Assembly (NCBI GenBank): GCA_023663025.1
Contig: JAMPIC010000001.1
Coordinates: forward strand, 306,427 to 370,426
Source of the DNA: Prevotella sp.
GTDB taxonomy: Bacteria > Bacillota > Clostridia > Oscillospirales > Ruminococcaceae
DNA length: 64,000 bases
Direction: 5' to 3'
In this document: positions 6,526 through 14,423 of the stretch, piece after piece
How positions within the stretch are numbered: the stretch's first letter is position 1
Layout: each line of letters opens with the position of its first letter
The notes under the pieces: generated by a model
Seen by the model: only the letters and a program-made list of their open reading frames with translations
Told to the model about the DNA's origin: nothing
Database searches by the model: none
Position numbers and translations under genes: made by a program

Positions 6526-7674
6526 TTAACTCTTGCCCAAGGGGAAGACCTTGTCACCCGCGGCTGTTTCCATATTCTGCGTGGCGGCGGCGATGTCGTC
6601 CCAGTTGTCGGCGTGCTCCGCGCCGTTGTTGGAGCACCACATCATAACGCCGTTCCAGCCCAGGTCGTAGCATTTTTGGTACACGTCTTTAAGGGGCGTG
6701 GACGTGCCTATCTCGCCGAGGAAAGCCGGCTTTGTGCCGTCCAGACCGTAATCCGCAGGCGAAGACTCGAATGCGCAGCCGAGACCGCTGCTGTTCATCC
6801 AATCGTAGTAGTGAGGCGTGTAGAAGTCAAGGCAAGCCTTTTCTCCCGCGTATCCCGTCATTACCTCGTCGGAAACAATGTTTTGGATACGGCTTCCGCC
6901 CGCGTCGGAGTTGTACTTGATCATGCCCATGCCCACGGTAACAAGAACGTCCGGGTTTACCTCGTGAATGCCCGCTGTGCAGTTTGCGAAGAATTTGGAC
7001 AGATCCTCCAGAGCAAGCCGTCCGCACTCCTCGTTTTCGTGTACCCAATCGGGTTCGTTCATCAGGTCGATGCCCAGCAGCCAATCGCTGCCGCCGTAAC
7101 GTTCCGCAAAGGGTTTGACGTAGTTGTCAACATAGCTTTTCATGGCTGTCTCGTCGGTAATGACGGCGCGCCATCTGTCTTTGTACTGACCGCTCTTGCA
7201 GTGGTCGAAGGAGATAAGGGTGGGCATAAGATAAATCTGGTGCTTTTCGGCGATCTCAAAGAGATGATCGATATCCGTCCAGTGCTGTTCGGAGACTTCT
7301 CTCACCTCGCCGGAGGGCTTGAGCTTTATGCTCACCATGGAGTCGCAGTTCATCCACACGCGGACGGCGTTGACGCCTATGCCGTGCAGGTCGGCGAAGT
7401 GGCTGTCCCAGAACGTTGGGTCGAAGCTGCCGCCGAAGTCGTTCCAGAACTCCCAGGGGGTGTTCACGCCGTTTATCCACAGCTCCTTGCCGCCCACCGT
7501 GAACTTTGTTCCCTCAACGCTGACTTTGGCTGTTGGAGTTTCCTCGGCGGTGGTTTGTATCTCCGGCTGACCGCTTTCGGAAGCGGGTTCGCCGTCCTGT
7601 TTTCCGCAGGAGGTCAGCAGTCCCGCCGCTATTACCGCAGAAATAAATATCCCGCAGAGCTTTTGTTTTTTCAT
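6526..7674 (-). CDS. glycoside hydrolase family 5-type lipoprotein
   Basis: 382 residues. Signal peptide with lipobox LTSC (Cys 23), a Ser/Thr/Glu linker, then a GH5 (beta/alpha)8 barrel from about residue 50: INGVNTPWEF, the conserved VNAVRVWMN strand, acid/base Glu in LMNEPDW (about 207), HYYDW near 288, and the nucleophile Glu in AFLGEIG (about 321), followed by MMWCSNN. A lipid-anchored endo-acting beta-glycanase or beta-mannanase is expected; the subfamily cannot be assigned by eye. ATG 7674 follows AAAGGAG. It is 22 bases downstream of the lipoprotein at 7697-8800, so the two form an operon. Confidence 0.82.
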   Translation of the reverse strand: MKKQKLCGIFISAVIAAGLLTSCGKQDGEPASESGQPEIQTTAEETPTAKVSVEGTKFTVGGKELWINGVNTPWEFWNDFGGSFDPTFWDSHFADLHGIGVNAVRVWMNCDSMVSIKLKPSGEVREVSEQHWTDIDHLFEIAEKHQIYLMPTLISFDHCKSGQYKDRWRAVITDETAMKSYVDNYVKPFAERYGGSDWLLGIDLMNEPDWVHENEECGRLALEDLSKFFANCTAGIHEVNPDVLVTVGMGMIKYNSDAGGSRIQNIVSDEVMTGYAGEKACLDFYTPHYYDWMNSSGLGCAFESSPADYGLDGTKPAFLGEIGTSTPLKDVYQKCYDLGWNGVMMWCSNNGAEHADNWDDIAAATQNMETAAGDKVFPLGKS

Positions 7675-7696
7675 AAGGTTTCTCCTTTGCAAAAAT

Positions 7697-8800
7697 TTAT
7701 TTTACGGATTTCATTTCCGCAATTGCCTGTTCAATGTCGATATCGGCGACCGCTTTACAGCCGCTGAAATTTTCAAGGTTCATTCTGACGTTGGAATTTT
7801 CAACCCGCTTAAATTTCCCGTCATAGGTGAAAACCGCCTCGGTAACGCCCGCGCCTAAATTTACGCAGTAATATTTGCCGCCCACTACCCCGTAACGGCG
7901 TTCTCCGTATTCGTCGCTTTCAAAAAAACCGTCGAGAACGCCGTCCTTGTCCATTGCCCTTATTTCGTCGGCGGAAAGCTGTTTTCCCGGTATGGCGCGG
8001 TACTCCCGAGCCGCCGTGTCGTAGTACATAAACCCGCCGCTGTCCATTCTGCCGAATACCGAAAGGAAACAATCCTCTTTAAAAAGCTGAAACCGTCCGT
8101 AGTAAAGCTCTTTCGCCCTGCCGTCGATAACGCCGTATAAGCCCGTGCGGTCGTCCGCGCCGCAAGTGCCGCTGCCGCCGAAGGTTATCTGCTTGAAGTC
8201 TCCGTAATCCAGCAAAATTACATCGTAAAGATGCGACGCGTCGGAGAGAACGGTCATCTCTCCCCTGCTGTCCGCGAAGATAAAAAAGCTTCTGACGAGC
8301 GGCTGCTCGCCCTGCACTATAGGCATATCAACGATTATAAAGGTCTCGGTATTTCCGTCTCCGTCGTAGTCCTCGGGATAGGCTGTCCGCAGGCGGGGCA
8401 GGATATTTCCGCCCTCGTCGAAATAAATTTTGAACTCTTCTCCGGTGAACTCGCCTATGTTTTCGGCGCTTTCCGCGTAATATTCGCTTTCGGCAAGGAA
8501 GTCCACGGCTTTCGCCGCAAGCACGCCTATGTCGGTTCTGCCCTGATAGTCCTCGATAAACTCATAGTCGATAAACTCGTTGTCGGGGGAGACTTCCGCG
8601 TACTCCTCCTCGGCGGCGGCTTCCGTTACGGTTTCCTTTTCCGCCGCAGTCTCGGACGGCGCGGAGGAAACGTTTTCAGAAGCCTGCGGGACGGTCTCCG
8701 AAAAAGCGAAGGTCTGCATATCGACGGATTGACCGCCGTTTCCCGAACACCCCGAAAAAAGGACTGCGGCAAGAACCGCGCCCCAAAGCCTTTTTTTCAC
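7697..8800 (-). CDS. lipoprotein of unknown function with a DxDxDG calcium-type loop
   Basis: About 367 residues from a GTG start at 8800 with GGTGAGG upstream; the longer reading frame to 8899 overlaps the promoter. Signal peptide with FSGC lipobox (Cys 18), a Ser/Glu/Ala linker to about 75, then a mixed alpha/beta region. YPEDYDGDGNTE (near residue 150) has the spacing of an EF-hand/dockerin-like calcium loop or an FG-GAP/VCBS-type calcium site, and the following strands TFIIVDMPIV and SFFIFAD fit such a beta structure. No catalytic motif recognised. It is cotranscribed with the GH5 lipoprotein, suggesting a role in polysaccharide binding or presentation (inference). Confidence 0.75.
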   Translation of the reverse strand: MKKRLWGAVLAAVLFSGCSGNGGQSVDMQTFAFSETVPQASENVSSAPSETAAEKETVTEAAAEEEYAEVSPDNEFIDYEFIEDYQGRTDIGVLAAKAVDFLAESEYYAESAENIGEFTGEEFKIYFDEGGNILPRLRTAYPEDYDGDGNTETFIIVDMPIVQGEQPLVRSFFIFADSRGEMTVLSDASHLYDVILLDYGDFKQITFGGSGTCGADDRTGLYGVIDGRAKELYYGRFQLFKEDCFLSVFGRMDSGGFMYYDTAAREYRAIPGKQLSADEIRAMDKDGVLDGFFESDEYGERRYGVVGGKYYCVNLGAGVTEAVFTYDGKFKRVENSNVRMNLENFSGCKAVADIDIEQAIAEMKSVK

Positions 8801-8837
8801 AGACCTCACCCCGTTTGCAGTTTTATCATACATATAA

Positions 8838-8866
8838 ATCATATCAAATTTGCACAAAAAAGTCAA
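8838..8866 (-). promoter_or_regulatory. promoter of the lipoprotein-GH5 operon
   Basis: Minus strand TTGACT (8861-8866), 17 bp, TATGAT (8838-8843), upstream of the GTG at 8800. Confidence 0.75.
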
Positions 8867-8931
8867 TACCGAAGCAGTCTTGTTATACCAAATGCACATA
8901 TCGGAAGCGGATATTTTGTTAAATAGCTGTA

Positions 8932-8960
8932 TTTACTTAAAGGAAAATTCGGTGTATAAT
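8932..8960 (+). promoter_or_regulatory. promoter of the pullulanase gene
   Basis: TTTACT (8932-8937), 17 bp, TATAAT (8955-8960), about 80 bases upstream of the start. Confidence 0.7.
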
Positions 8961-9040
8961 TATTATAAGTATTGCATAGGGAAGCTTTTCTCTTGCTGCT
9001 TGCCTCTTAATTTTCAATTTCCTAAAAGGGGTTGTCACAT

Positions 9041-11005
9041 TTGTTTAAGCATATTGATGAAAAATACGCCTACGACGGCAGGCTCGGGGCGATATACACG
9101 AAAGAACAGACGGAGTTCAAGGTCTGGGCTCCCGAGGCGGACGGCGCGCGGGTTCACCTTTACAAAAGCTGCCGCGACGAAAAGCCTTACCGCAAGCTGC
9201 CCATGACAAAGGGCAGGGACGGGGTCTGGACGAAAACAGCCTACGGCGATCTGGAGGGCGTGTACTATACCTACGTTATGACCTACGACGGCATCGAACA
9301 GGAGACCGTTGACATTTACGCCCGCTCGCTGGGCGTGAACGGCGCTATGGGAATGATACTGGACACGGCGGCGTGCAGTCCCGCGGGCTGGGACAAGCAG
9401 GATTACGTCCCCCTCGAAAAGTATACCGACGCTTGCGTGTACGAACTTCACGTCCGCGATTTTTCCATCGACAAAAGCGGAAACTTCTGCTATAAGGGAC
9501 GTTTCCTCGCCTTTATCGAAAACGGCGTCGTAAACGCGGCGGGAGACAAAATAGGCGTCGACCACATCAGGGAGCTGGGAGTTACCCATGTTCAGCTTAT
9601 GCCCATTTACGACTACGACCGCGTTGACGAGACCGATCTGCACAAGCCGCAGTTCAACTGGGGCTATGACCCGAGGAATTTCAATTCCCCCGCAGGTTCG
9701 TATTCCACCGACCCTTACGACGGACACACCCGCGTCTCCGAGCTGAAACGGCTTGTCTACGCTCTCCACAAGGCGGGAATAGGCGTTATCATGGACGTTG
9801 TCTACAACCATACTTTTGCCACGGCGGATTCCTGCTTCAACAAGACGTACCCCAAATATTACTACCGCCTGTGGGGAGAAAACGGCGAGTTTTTCAGCAA
9901 CGGCAGCGGCTGCGGAAACGAGTTCGCCACGGAGCGTGCCATGGCGAGGAAATTCATTATCGACAGCCTTTGCTACTGGGCTTCCGAATACAAGATAGAC
10001 GGTTTCAGGTTCGACCTTATGGGACTTTACGATATCGACACCCTTAACGAGATACACAGGCGGCTGAAAGAGATAAATCCCAATGTTATCCTGTACGGCG
10101 AGGGCTGGACGGGCGGGGATTCCCCCCTCGGCTGGGAGCGCAGAGCCATGAAGCTGAACGCCCGCCACACGCCCGGGTACGGCTTTTTCAGCGACGATTT
10201 CCGCGACACGGTAAAGGGAAACAACTTCGAGAACCGCGACAAAGGCTATGTCAACGGCGCAAGCGGAAACGAGGAGTACGTCCGCGAGATAATGTGCGGC
10301 AGGATACCCCACCCGCAGATACCGAATCTGGAAAAATTTGCCTGGACGGACAATCCGTGCCAAAGCGTCAACTATGTTGAAGCTCATGACAATCTTACCC
10401 TGTGGGACAAGCTTTTTTATACCAATGGCACAGACAGCTTTGAGCGCCGCATTAAGATGGACAAATTGGCGGCGGCGATGGTCTTTCTCGCGCAGGGCAT
10501 ACCCTTTATACAGGCGGGACAGGAGTTCCTGCGGTCAAAGCCTTTTCCGGGAGGAACGGCGTTCGACCACAACAGCTACCGTTCCCCCGACGCGATAAAC
10601 AGTCTCAAGTGGGACAGGAAATCCGAGTTCCGCGGCGTGTTTGATTACTATAGGGGACTTATCGCTTTCAGAAAAGCTCACAGCGCGTTCAGATTTGCCG
10701 ACGGCGGCGAGGTGCGGGAAAATATGTACTTCATAGACAGACTGCCCCAGAGGGTGGTTGGGTTTGTCCTGAAAGGCGACAACGAATTCGAGGAGATCGT
10801 GGTGTTCTTCAATCCCAATGACTATCCCGTTACGCTTCACGCTTTCGGAAAGTACGAGGTCTATGTGGAGGGCGGCAGAGCGGGTACGGAAGTCCTGAGA
10901 TCGGTGGAGGACGACTACACCCTGGAGGAGATAAGCGCGATAGTTCTGGCGAGGAAATATCCCGAGCGGGAGGAGGAGAGCTACGAGTCTCTTGCTTCCG
11001 ACTGA
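9041..11005 (+). CDS. pulA: type I pullulanase (GH13), cytoplasmic
   Basis: About 654 residues, the usual length for the short cytoplasmic form. It hydrolyses alpha-1,6 branches in pullulan, limit dextrins or glycogen. Order: an N-terminal CBM48-like domain (FKVWAPEADGARVHLY), the type I signature FNWGYDPRNF, GH13 region I DVVYNHTF, region II GFRFDLMG with the nucleophile Asp (about 325), region III LYGEGW with the acid/base Glu (about 353), region IV VNYVEAHDN, then a C-terminal beta domain. No signal peptide. I prefer TTG 9041 because AAAGGGG (9025-9031) is 9 bases upstream; a TTG at 9032 is too close to it. Works with the glycogen phosphorylase at 39.3 kb. Confidence 0.92.
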   Translation: MFKHIDEKYAYDGRLGAIYTKEQTEFKVWAPEADGARVHLYKSCRDEKPYRKLPMTKGRDGVWTKTAYGDLEGVYYTYVMTYDGIEQETVDIYARSLGVNGAMGMILDTAACSPAGWDKQDYVPLEKYTDACVYELHVRDFSIDKSGNFCYKGRFLAFIENGVVNAAGDKIGVDHIRELGVTHVQLMPIYDYDRVDETDLHKPQFNWGYDPRNFNSPAGSYSTDPYDGHTRVSELKRLVYALHKAGIGVIMDVVYNHTFATADSCFNKTYPKYYYRLWGENGEFFSNGSGCGNEFATERAMARKFIIDSLCYWASEYKIDGFRFDLMGLYDIDTLNEIHRRLKEINPNVILYGEGWTGGDSPLGWERRAMKLNARHTPGYGFFSDDFRDTVKGNNFENRDKGYVNGASGNEEYVREIMCGRIPHPQIPNLEKFAWTDNPCQSVNYVEAHDNLTLWDKLFYTNGTDSFERRIKMDKLAAAMVFLAQGIPFIQAGQEFLRSKPFPGGTAFDHNSYRSPDAINSLKWDRKSEFRGVFDYYRGLIAFRKAHSAFRFADGGEVRENMYFIDRLPQRVVGFVLKGDNEFEEIVVFFNPNDYPVTLHAFGKYEVYVEGGRAGTEVLRSVEDDYTLEEISAIVLARKYPEREEESYESLASD

Positions 11006-11069
11006 TTTGGCGCAGCCTTGCCGAAAGAACGGCAATCAAGCCGTTTGTTTCGGCAAAACAAGCACGCGG

Positions 11070-11114
11070 AAAAAAGCCGCGCATTTCCGGCAGTAATACG
11101 GCGGAAATGCGCGG
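11070..11114. terminator. bidirectional terminator between pulA and the zinc-ribbon protein
   Basis: CCGCGCATTTCCG (11077-11089) pairs with CGGAAATGCGCGG (11102-11114). The minus side is followed by TTTTTT (11070-11075), the plus side by the weaker TTGATTATTATT. Confidence 0.8.
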
Positions 11115-11201
11115 TTGATTATTATTCGGGGAACGGTTTGCAGGTTTGCGGAAAAATCGGTACGCCGCAGCCGAAAGGCTCCGGGGAGCGTATGCGCCGC
11201 G

Positions 11202-12377
11202 TTAATTTTCCGATATACGGGCTTTTTTAAGCGTTCCCGCCCAAATGAGCATGACAGATCCCAGTATCGCCATCGCGCCGCCTATACGGTACATATCGGA
11301 AGAAAGCGCGTCCGCCGCGCATTTTGCTATGCTGCGGAAAAGCTTGTCCAAAAATGACGGGGGCTGAACGGAAAACAGAAAAAAGACTGCGGAAACAGCC
11401 GCTCCCCCGGCAAGGAGAGAAGTCCCTCCCCAGCGGAGCATTGCCGAATTTTTCCTGTTTATCGCTCTCAGCAGCGGGAGCATTGCCGCAGCCAATGCAG
11501 CCGCTCCTATAATTATCGGTACGGAGCTTAAAAGCCGGAGCGCGGCAATGCCTCCGTCTCCGAGAAGCTTCTCCAGAGAATCGGGAGAAAGCCTGTCCAG
11601 AACGGGCTGTACCCTGTCTATTTCGGAAAACGCCAGATTTATGTCATGTTGGGAAAGCGGCTTTCCCATAGCACCGTCGATGACGTTCAGGTTTTCGCTG
11701 AAAACGCTCTTTAGCTTGTCGGCAGTAAGCTTTTCGGGGATTTTTCCGCTGCGGATAAATCCTGCGTACTCGATAAGCTGAGCGGTAATGAAGTCCTGTA
11801 TGGTGGATGTTTCGTAGATGGTTTTGATGTCGTCGCGGCTAAGACCCGTCCCTCTTGACATGGCAAAGATCGCTTCCTGAACGGTAGCGTTTTCGGCAAC
11901 GCCGTACCCTTCGGTGGGCAGGGCGGTTTCCGACGCGGGCAGGTTCATGACGTCGAGGCTTTCCGCAAAGCGCGCGATTCTGCTGCCGCTCGTAGCGAGC
12001 CTTACTGCGGACGAAGCCGAAAAAAGCAGTATGAACGCAAACATCATCACAGAGGCGGCAAGCGATCCCGCAAACCTTGCCGCTCCCGAAAGAGAAAATC
12101 CGCGCTTTTCCGCAATGACGGGGACGGGAGTTTCTTCATAAGCGGCAGACGTTGTTTCCGCGTGATCGGCGGAAACGGCGGAATGTCCCGGTATTTCCCT
12201 TACAAAGCCTGCGGCTTCGGCAACGGCGGGCAGAAAGCTTTCCTCGGGAATGAGCGGTTCAAAGACGGTCTGCCCGGCGTCCCGGTCGCAGGGGACAAGG
12301 TCGGTTCCGCAGCTTATGCAGCAGGTCATTTTTTCGTTGTATTCCTTTCCGCAATTGGGACAGATCATTTTCATCAT
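11202..12377 (-). CDS. zinc-ribbon multi-helix membrane protein, function unknown
   Basis: Up to 391 residues. The N-terminus has a zinc ribbon, CPNCGKEY followed by CCISCGTDL, then a variable linker and a first membrane segment (about residue 105-128, ASVMMFAFILLFSAS). An extracytoplasmic region of about 150 residues follows, containing TLSRDD-type helices, then three hydrophobic segments at the C-terminus (PIIIGAAALAAAML, LLAGGAAVSAVFFLF, GGAMAILGSVMLIWAG). Zinc-ribbon membrane proteins of this shape are common in Clostridia and mostly uncharacterised. Start is uncertain: ATG 12377, 12374 or 12368 (MICPNCG); AAGGA spacing favours 12368. Own promoter and terminator. Confidence 0.72.
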   Translation of the reverse strand: MMKMICPNCGKEYNEKMTCCISCGTDLVPCDRDAGQTVFEPLIPEESFLPAVAEAAGFVREIPGHSAVSADHAETTSAAYEETPVPVIAEKRGFSLSGAARFAGSLAASVMMFAFILLFSASSAVRLATSGSRIARFAESLDVMNLPASETALPTEGYGVAENATVQEAIFAMSRGTGLSRDDIKTIYETSTIQDFITAQLIEYAGFIRSGKIPEKLTADKLKSVFSENLNVIDGAMGKPLSQHDINLAFSEIDRVQPVLDRLSPDSLEKLLGDGGIAALRLLSSVPIIIGAAALAAAMLPLLRAINRKNSAMLRWGGTSLLAGGAAVSAVFFLFSVQPPSFLDKLFRSIAKCAADALSSDMYRIGGAMAILGSVMLIWAGTLKKARISEN

Positions 12378-12414
12378 CCTTATCTTTTTGGAATATTATG
12401 GTCTCTATAGTAAT

Positions 12415-12443
12415 ATAATATACCATTTTATTCCAAAAGTCAA
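12415..12443 (-). promoter_or_regulatory. promoter of the zinc-ribbon gene
   Basis: Minus strand TTGACT (12438-12443), 17 bp, TATTAT (12415-12420). Confidence 0.75.
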
Positions 12444-12488
12444 CGGAAATTATCCGACAAAAAACGACGCGGAATTTTTGAAATGTTT

Positions 12489-12512
12489 AAATTGTTGTTT
12501 ACAGAACAATTT
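12489..12512. repeat. short palindrome AAATTGTT...AACAATTT
   Basis: AAATTGTT (12489-12496) and AACAATTT (12505-12512) face each other. The left half, TAAATTGTTGTTTA, is the same motif found at the ends of the repeats near 0.19 kb and 43.2-43.3 kb. It lies between two minus-strand transcription units. Confidence 0.5.
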
Positions 12513-12566
12513 ACGCTCTTATAACCCTTACAATTTGCGGCAGTTCTACTTTAATTTTTTATCACG

Positions 12567-12731
12567 TCACTGCCGTATATGTATCCCCTGCGACTCGATA
12601 TAGTCCTCCATTTCCTCTTTGGCGTCCTCCGCCCATGAGGTCTCGTCCGGCATAAGATTGTGCTTATCCCCGTTGGTCTTTTCGGGAACGCGCGGAGCTG
12701 TTGCTTCCGCGTTTTTATTTTTCTTTTCCAT
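12567..12731 (-). CDS. small hydrophilic protein of 54 residues
   Basis: ATG at 12731, three bases after the TAG of the CPBP protease gene, with GAGGAG overlapping the end of that gene; TGA at 12567-12569. The product starts MEKKNKNAEATAPRVPEK, has a basic N-terminus and an acidic second half (ETSWAEDAKEEMEDYIES), and ends GIHIRQ. No membrane segment. The tight spacing and ribosome site make it the last gene of the murC-lexA-CPBP operon. I do not recognise the family. Confidence 0.65.
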   Translation of the reverse strand: MEKKNKNAEATAPRVPEKTNGDKHNLMPDETSWAEDAKEEMEDYIESQGIHIRQ

Positions 12732-12734
12732 AAG

Positions 12735-13793
12735 CTAACTCCTCATCAAAAGCCTTGCGGTCTGCTCTGTCATTTCCGGAAGCTCCGCGATAGGCTGTAT
12801 GCTTGTTATAAGATCGAAAACATAAATGATCATTATGATTATCATGCTCCATGACGTAATAAGAATGGGGAACGTCCGCTTTTTGTGGTACTGCGTATAG
12901 GCGGGAAGCTTCATTCCCCCCGAGGATACTTCCAGTACAAATACAGCCAATCCCGCGATAAGAAGAACGGGCAGCTGTATCACGCTCACCGCTAAAGCCG
13001 CTTCCTCGTCGAAATACTCCGCAACGCTTGATACCGAAGCCACAGCGTTCGCTGACATATGACATATTATCGACGGAATAAGCGAACCCGTCTTTATCGT
13101 AACGACCGCCATGGGTATTCCCAGCAGAAAGCCCAGCACGAACTGGTAGGGGTTGCCGTGCATTATGCCGAAGATAAACGCCGAGAAAAATATCGCGAAC
13201 CGCTGGCTTATCTTCGCGGTGCAGCGGAGCACTATCCCTCTGTAGATAAGCTCCTCGCCGATAGGCGCGAGTATCACCGCCGCGAAAATATCGGCTGCAT
13301 AGACCGAGGGCTTGTGCTCCAGAACATAGTTAAGTCCCGAGACCTCCAATCCCAGCGAATACAGTCCGCTCGACATAATAACGGTGCATATGAGCGAGAC
13401 CTGCTGAAAAAACAGCGTTATCATCACATATTTGAGTATCTGTCTGCCGTTAAGGTTTTCGGTGCGGAAAAGCTCCTTGGGGTTATAGCGCGCTGCCGCG
13501 CAGTATCCCGCAAAAACCATCATTGCCGTAAGCGCGGGAAAGCTTCCGCCTATTATCATGTCCGCAAGACCGTATACCGCCTCGCCGTACTCGTTATACT
13601 CCGTATCGGGCGCAAAAAACATATAGGCGGACATACATAAAACCAGTATAAGTATGTACAGTATCAGCAGCACCGCGCCCACGGTGTTGAAGTTCCTGCG
13701 TATTTCTCTTTTTTCGTCGGGAGCGGCTTCGTCTCCGTAGGGATAGTACGTCTGCGGAGGGAGCTGTCCTCCCGGCTGTCCGTAGTAATTCAT
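12735..13793 (-). CDS. CPBP-family (CAAX/bacteriocin-processing type) membrane metalloprotease
   Basis: 352 residues with a cytoplasmic Pro/Tyr-rich start (GGQLPPQTYYPYG) and about eight membrane segments. The family motifs are present: EELIYRG (Glu 180-181, Arg 185), HG at about 212 in GIMHGNPYQF, and a third histidine in IICHMSANA (about 245). These form the metal-dependent active site of intramembrane CPBP proteases, used in other bacteria for peptide processing or immunity; the substrate here is unknown. Start ATG 13793 follows a GGAGAAATG-type site. It is 22 bases downstream of lexA and 3 bases upstream of the 54-residue gene. Confidence 0.88.
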   Translation of the reverse strand: MNYYGQPGGQLPPQTYYPYGDEAAPDEKREIRRNFNTVGAVLLILYILILVLCMSAYMFFAPDTEYNEYGEAVYGLADMIIGGSFPALTAMMVFAGYCAAARYNPKELFRTENLNGRQILKYVMITLFFQQVSLICTVIMSSGLYSLGLEVSGLNYVLEHKPSVYAADIFAAVILAPIGEELIYRGIVLRCTAKISQRFAIFFSAFIFGIMHGNPYQFVLGFLLGIPMAVVTIKTGSLIPSIICHMSANAVASVSSVAEYFDEEAALAVSVIQLPVLLIAGLAVFVLEVSSGGMKLPAYTQYHKKRTFPILITSWSMIIIMIIYVFDLITSIQPIAELPEMTEQTARLLMRS

Positions 13794-13815
13794 ATCATTT
13801 CTCCGATCGGGTTTA

Positions 13816-14394
13816 TTAGAGATAGCGTATTACCGCCGCGATTTTTCCGATTATCTCGCATTCGTCCACGATTATGGGATCCATGGTATCGTTTTCGGGC
13901 TGGAGACGGTAATGTCCGTTTTCCTTGTAGAAGGTCTTGACGGTAGCCTCTCCCCCGTTTACCATGGCGGCGACGATATCGCCGTTCTCGGCTGTGGAGC
14001 GCTTCTCCACCACCACGATGTCCCCGTCCAAAATAGCGGCGTTTATCATGCTCTCGCCGCGCACTTTAAGGGCGAAAAGCTCTCCCGAATAGTTCTTTGC
14101 CTGGTGGAAATTGATATAGTCGGTAATGTCCTCAACCGCGGTGATGGGCTGACCCGCCGTGATGGTTCCCACAAGGGGTATTTTCACCGCGCCCTTTCCC
14201 GCCAGCTTGATGGCGCGGTTGCAACCGTCCACCTTTTCGAGATAGCCCTCCGCGACAAGGTTGTTCACATACCTTGCCGCCGTCGAGGTCGAGCGTATGT
14301 CCAGAGCGGCGCATATTTCCCGTATGGACGGGGCGAAGCCGTCCTCCATGCGCTCCTTGACGTACTCGAATACCCGTTTTTCCTTGTCGTTCAT
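13816..14394 (-). CDS. lexA: LexA repressor
   Basis: 192 residues. SOS regulator that cleaves itself when stimulated by RecA filaments. The N-terminal winged helix (FAPSIREICAALDIRSTSTAARYVNNL) binds operators. The cleavage site Ala80-Gly81 lies in TITAGQP, and the catalytic dyad is Ser115 (RGESMINAAI) and Lys153 (ATVKTF). Start ATG 14394 (MNDKEKRVF) is chosen because AAAGGA is 8 bases upstream; an ATG at 14403 overlaps that site. It lies 29 bases after murC and 22 before the CPBP gene. I found no convincing LexA box upstream of the operon. Confidence 0.95.
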   Translation of the reverse strand: MNDKEKRVFEYVKERMEDGFAPSIREICAALDIRSTSTAARYVNNLVAEGYLEKVDGCNRAIKLAGKGAVKIPLVGTITAGQPITAVEDITDYINFHQAKNYSGELFALKVRGESMINAAILDGDIVVVEKRSTAENGDIVAAMVNGGEATVKTFYKENGHYRLQPENDTMDPIIVDECEIIGKIAAVIRYL

Positions 14395-14423
14395 TTGAAC
14401 CATCCTTTCGGTTAGTGTTTCCC

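Noticed and set aside
6511..7767. 418-codon plus-strand frame opposite the GH5 lipoprotein gene
   Set aside because: The minus-strand gene has a lipobox, GH5 catalytic motifs and a ribosome site; the plus frame has none of these and covers the same bases.
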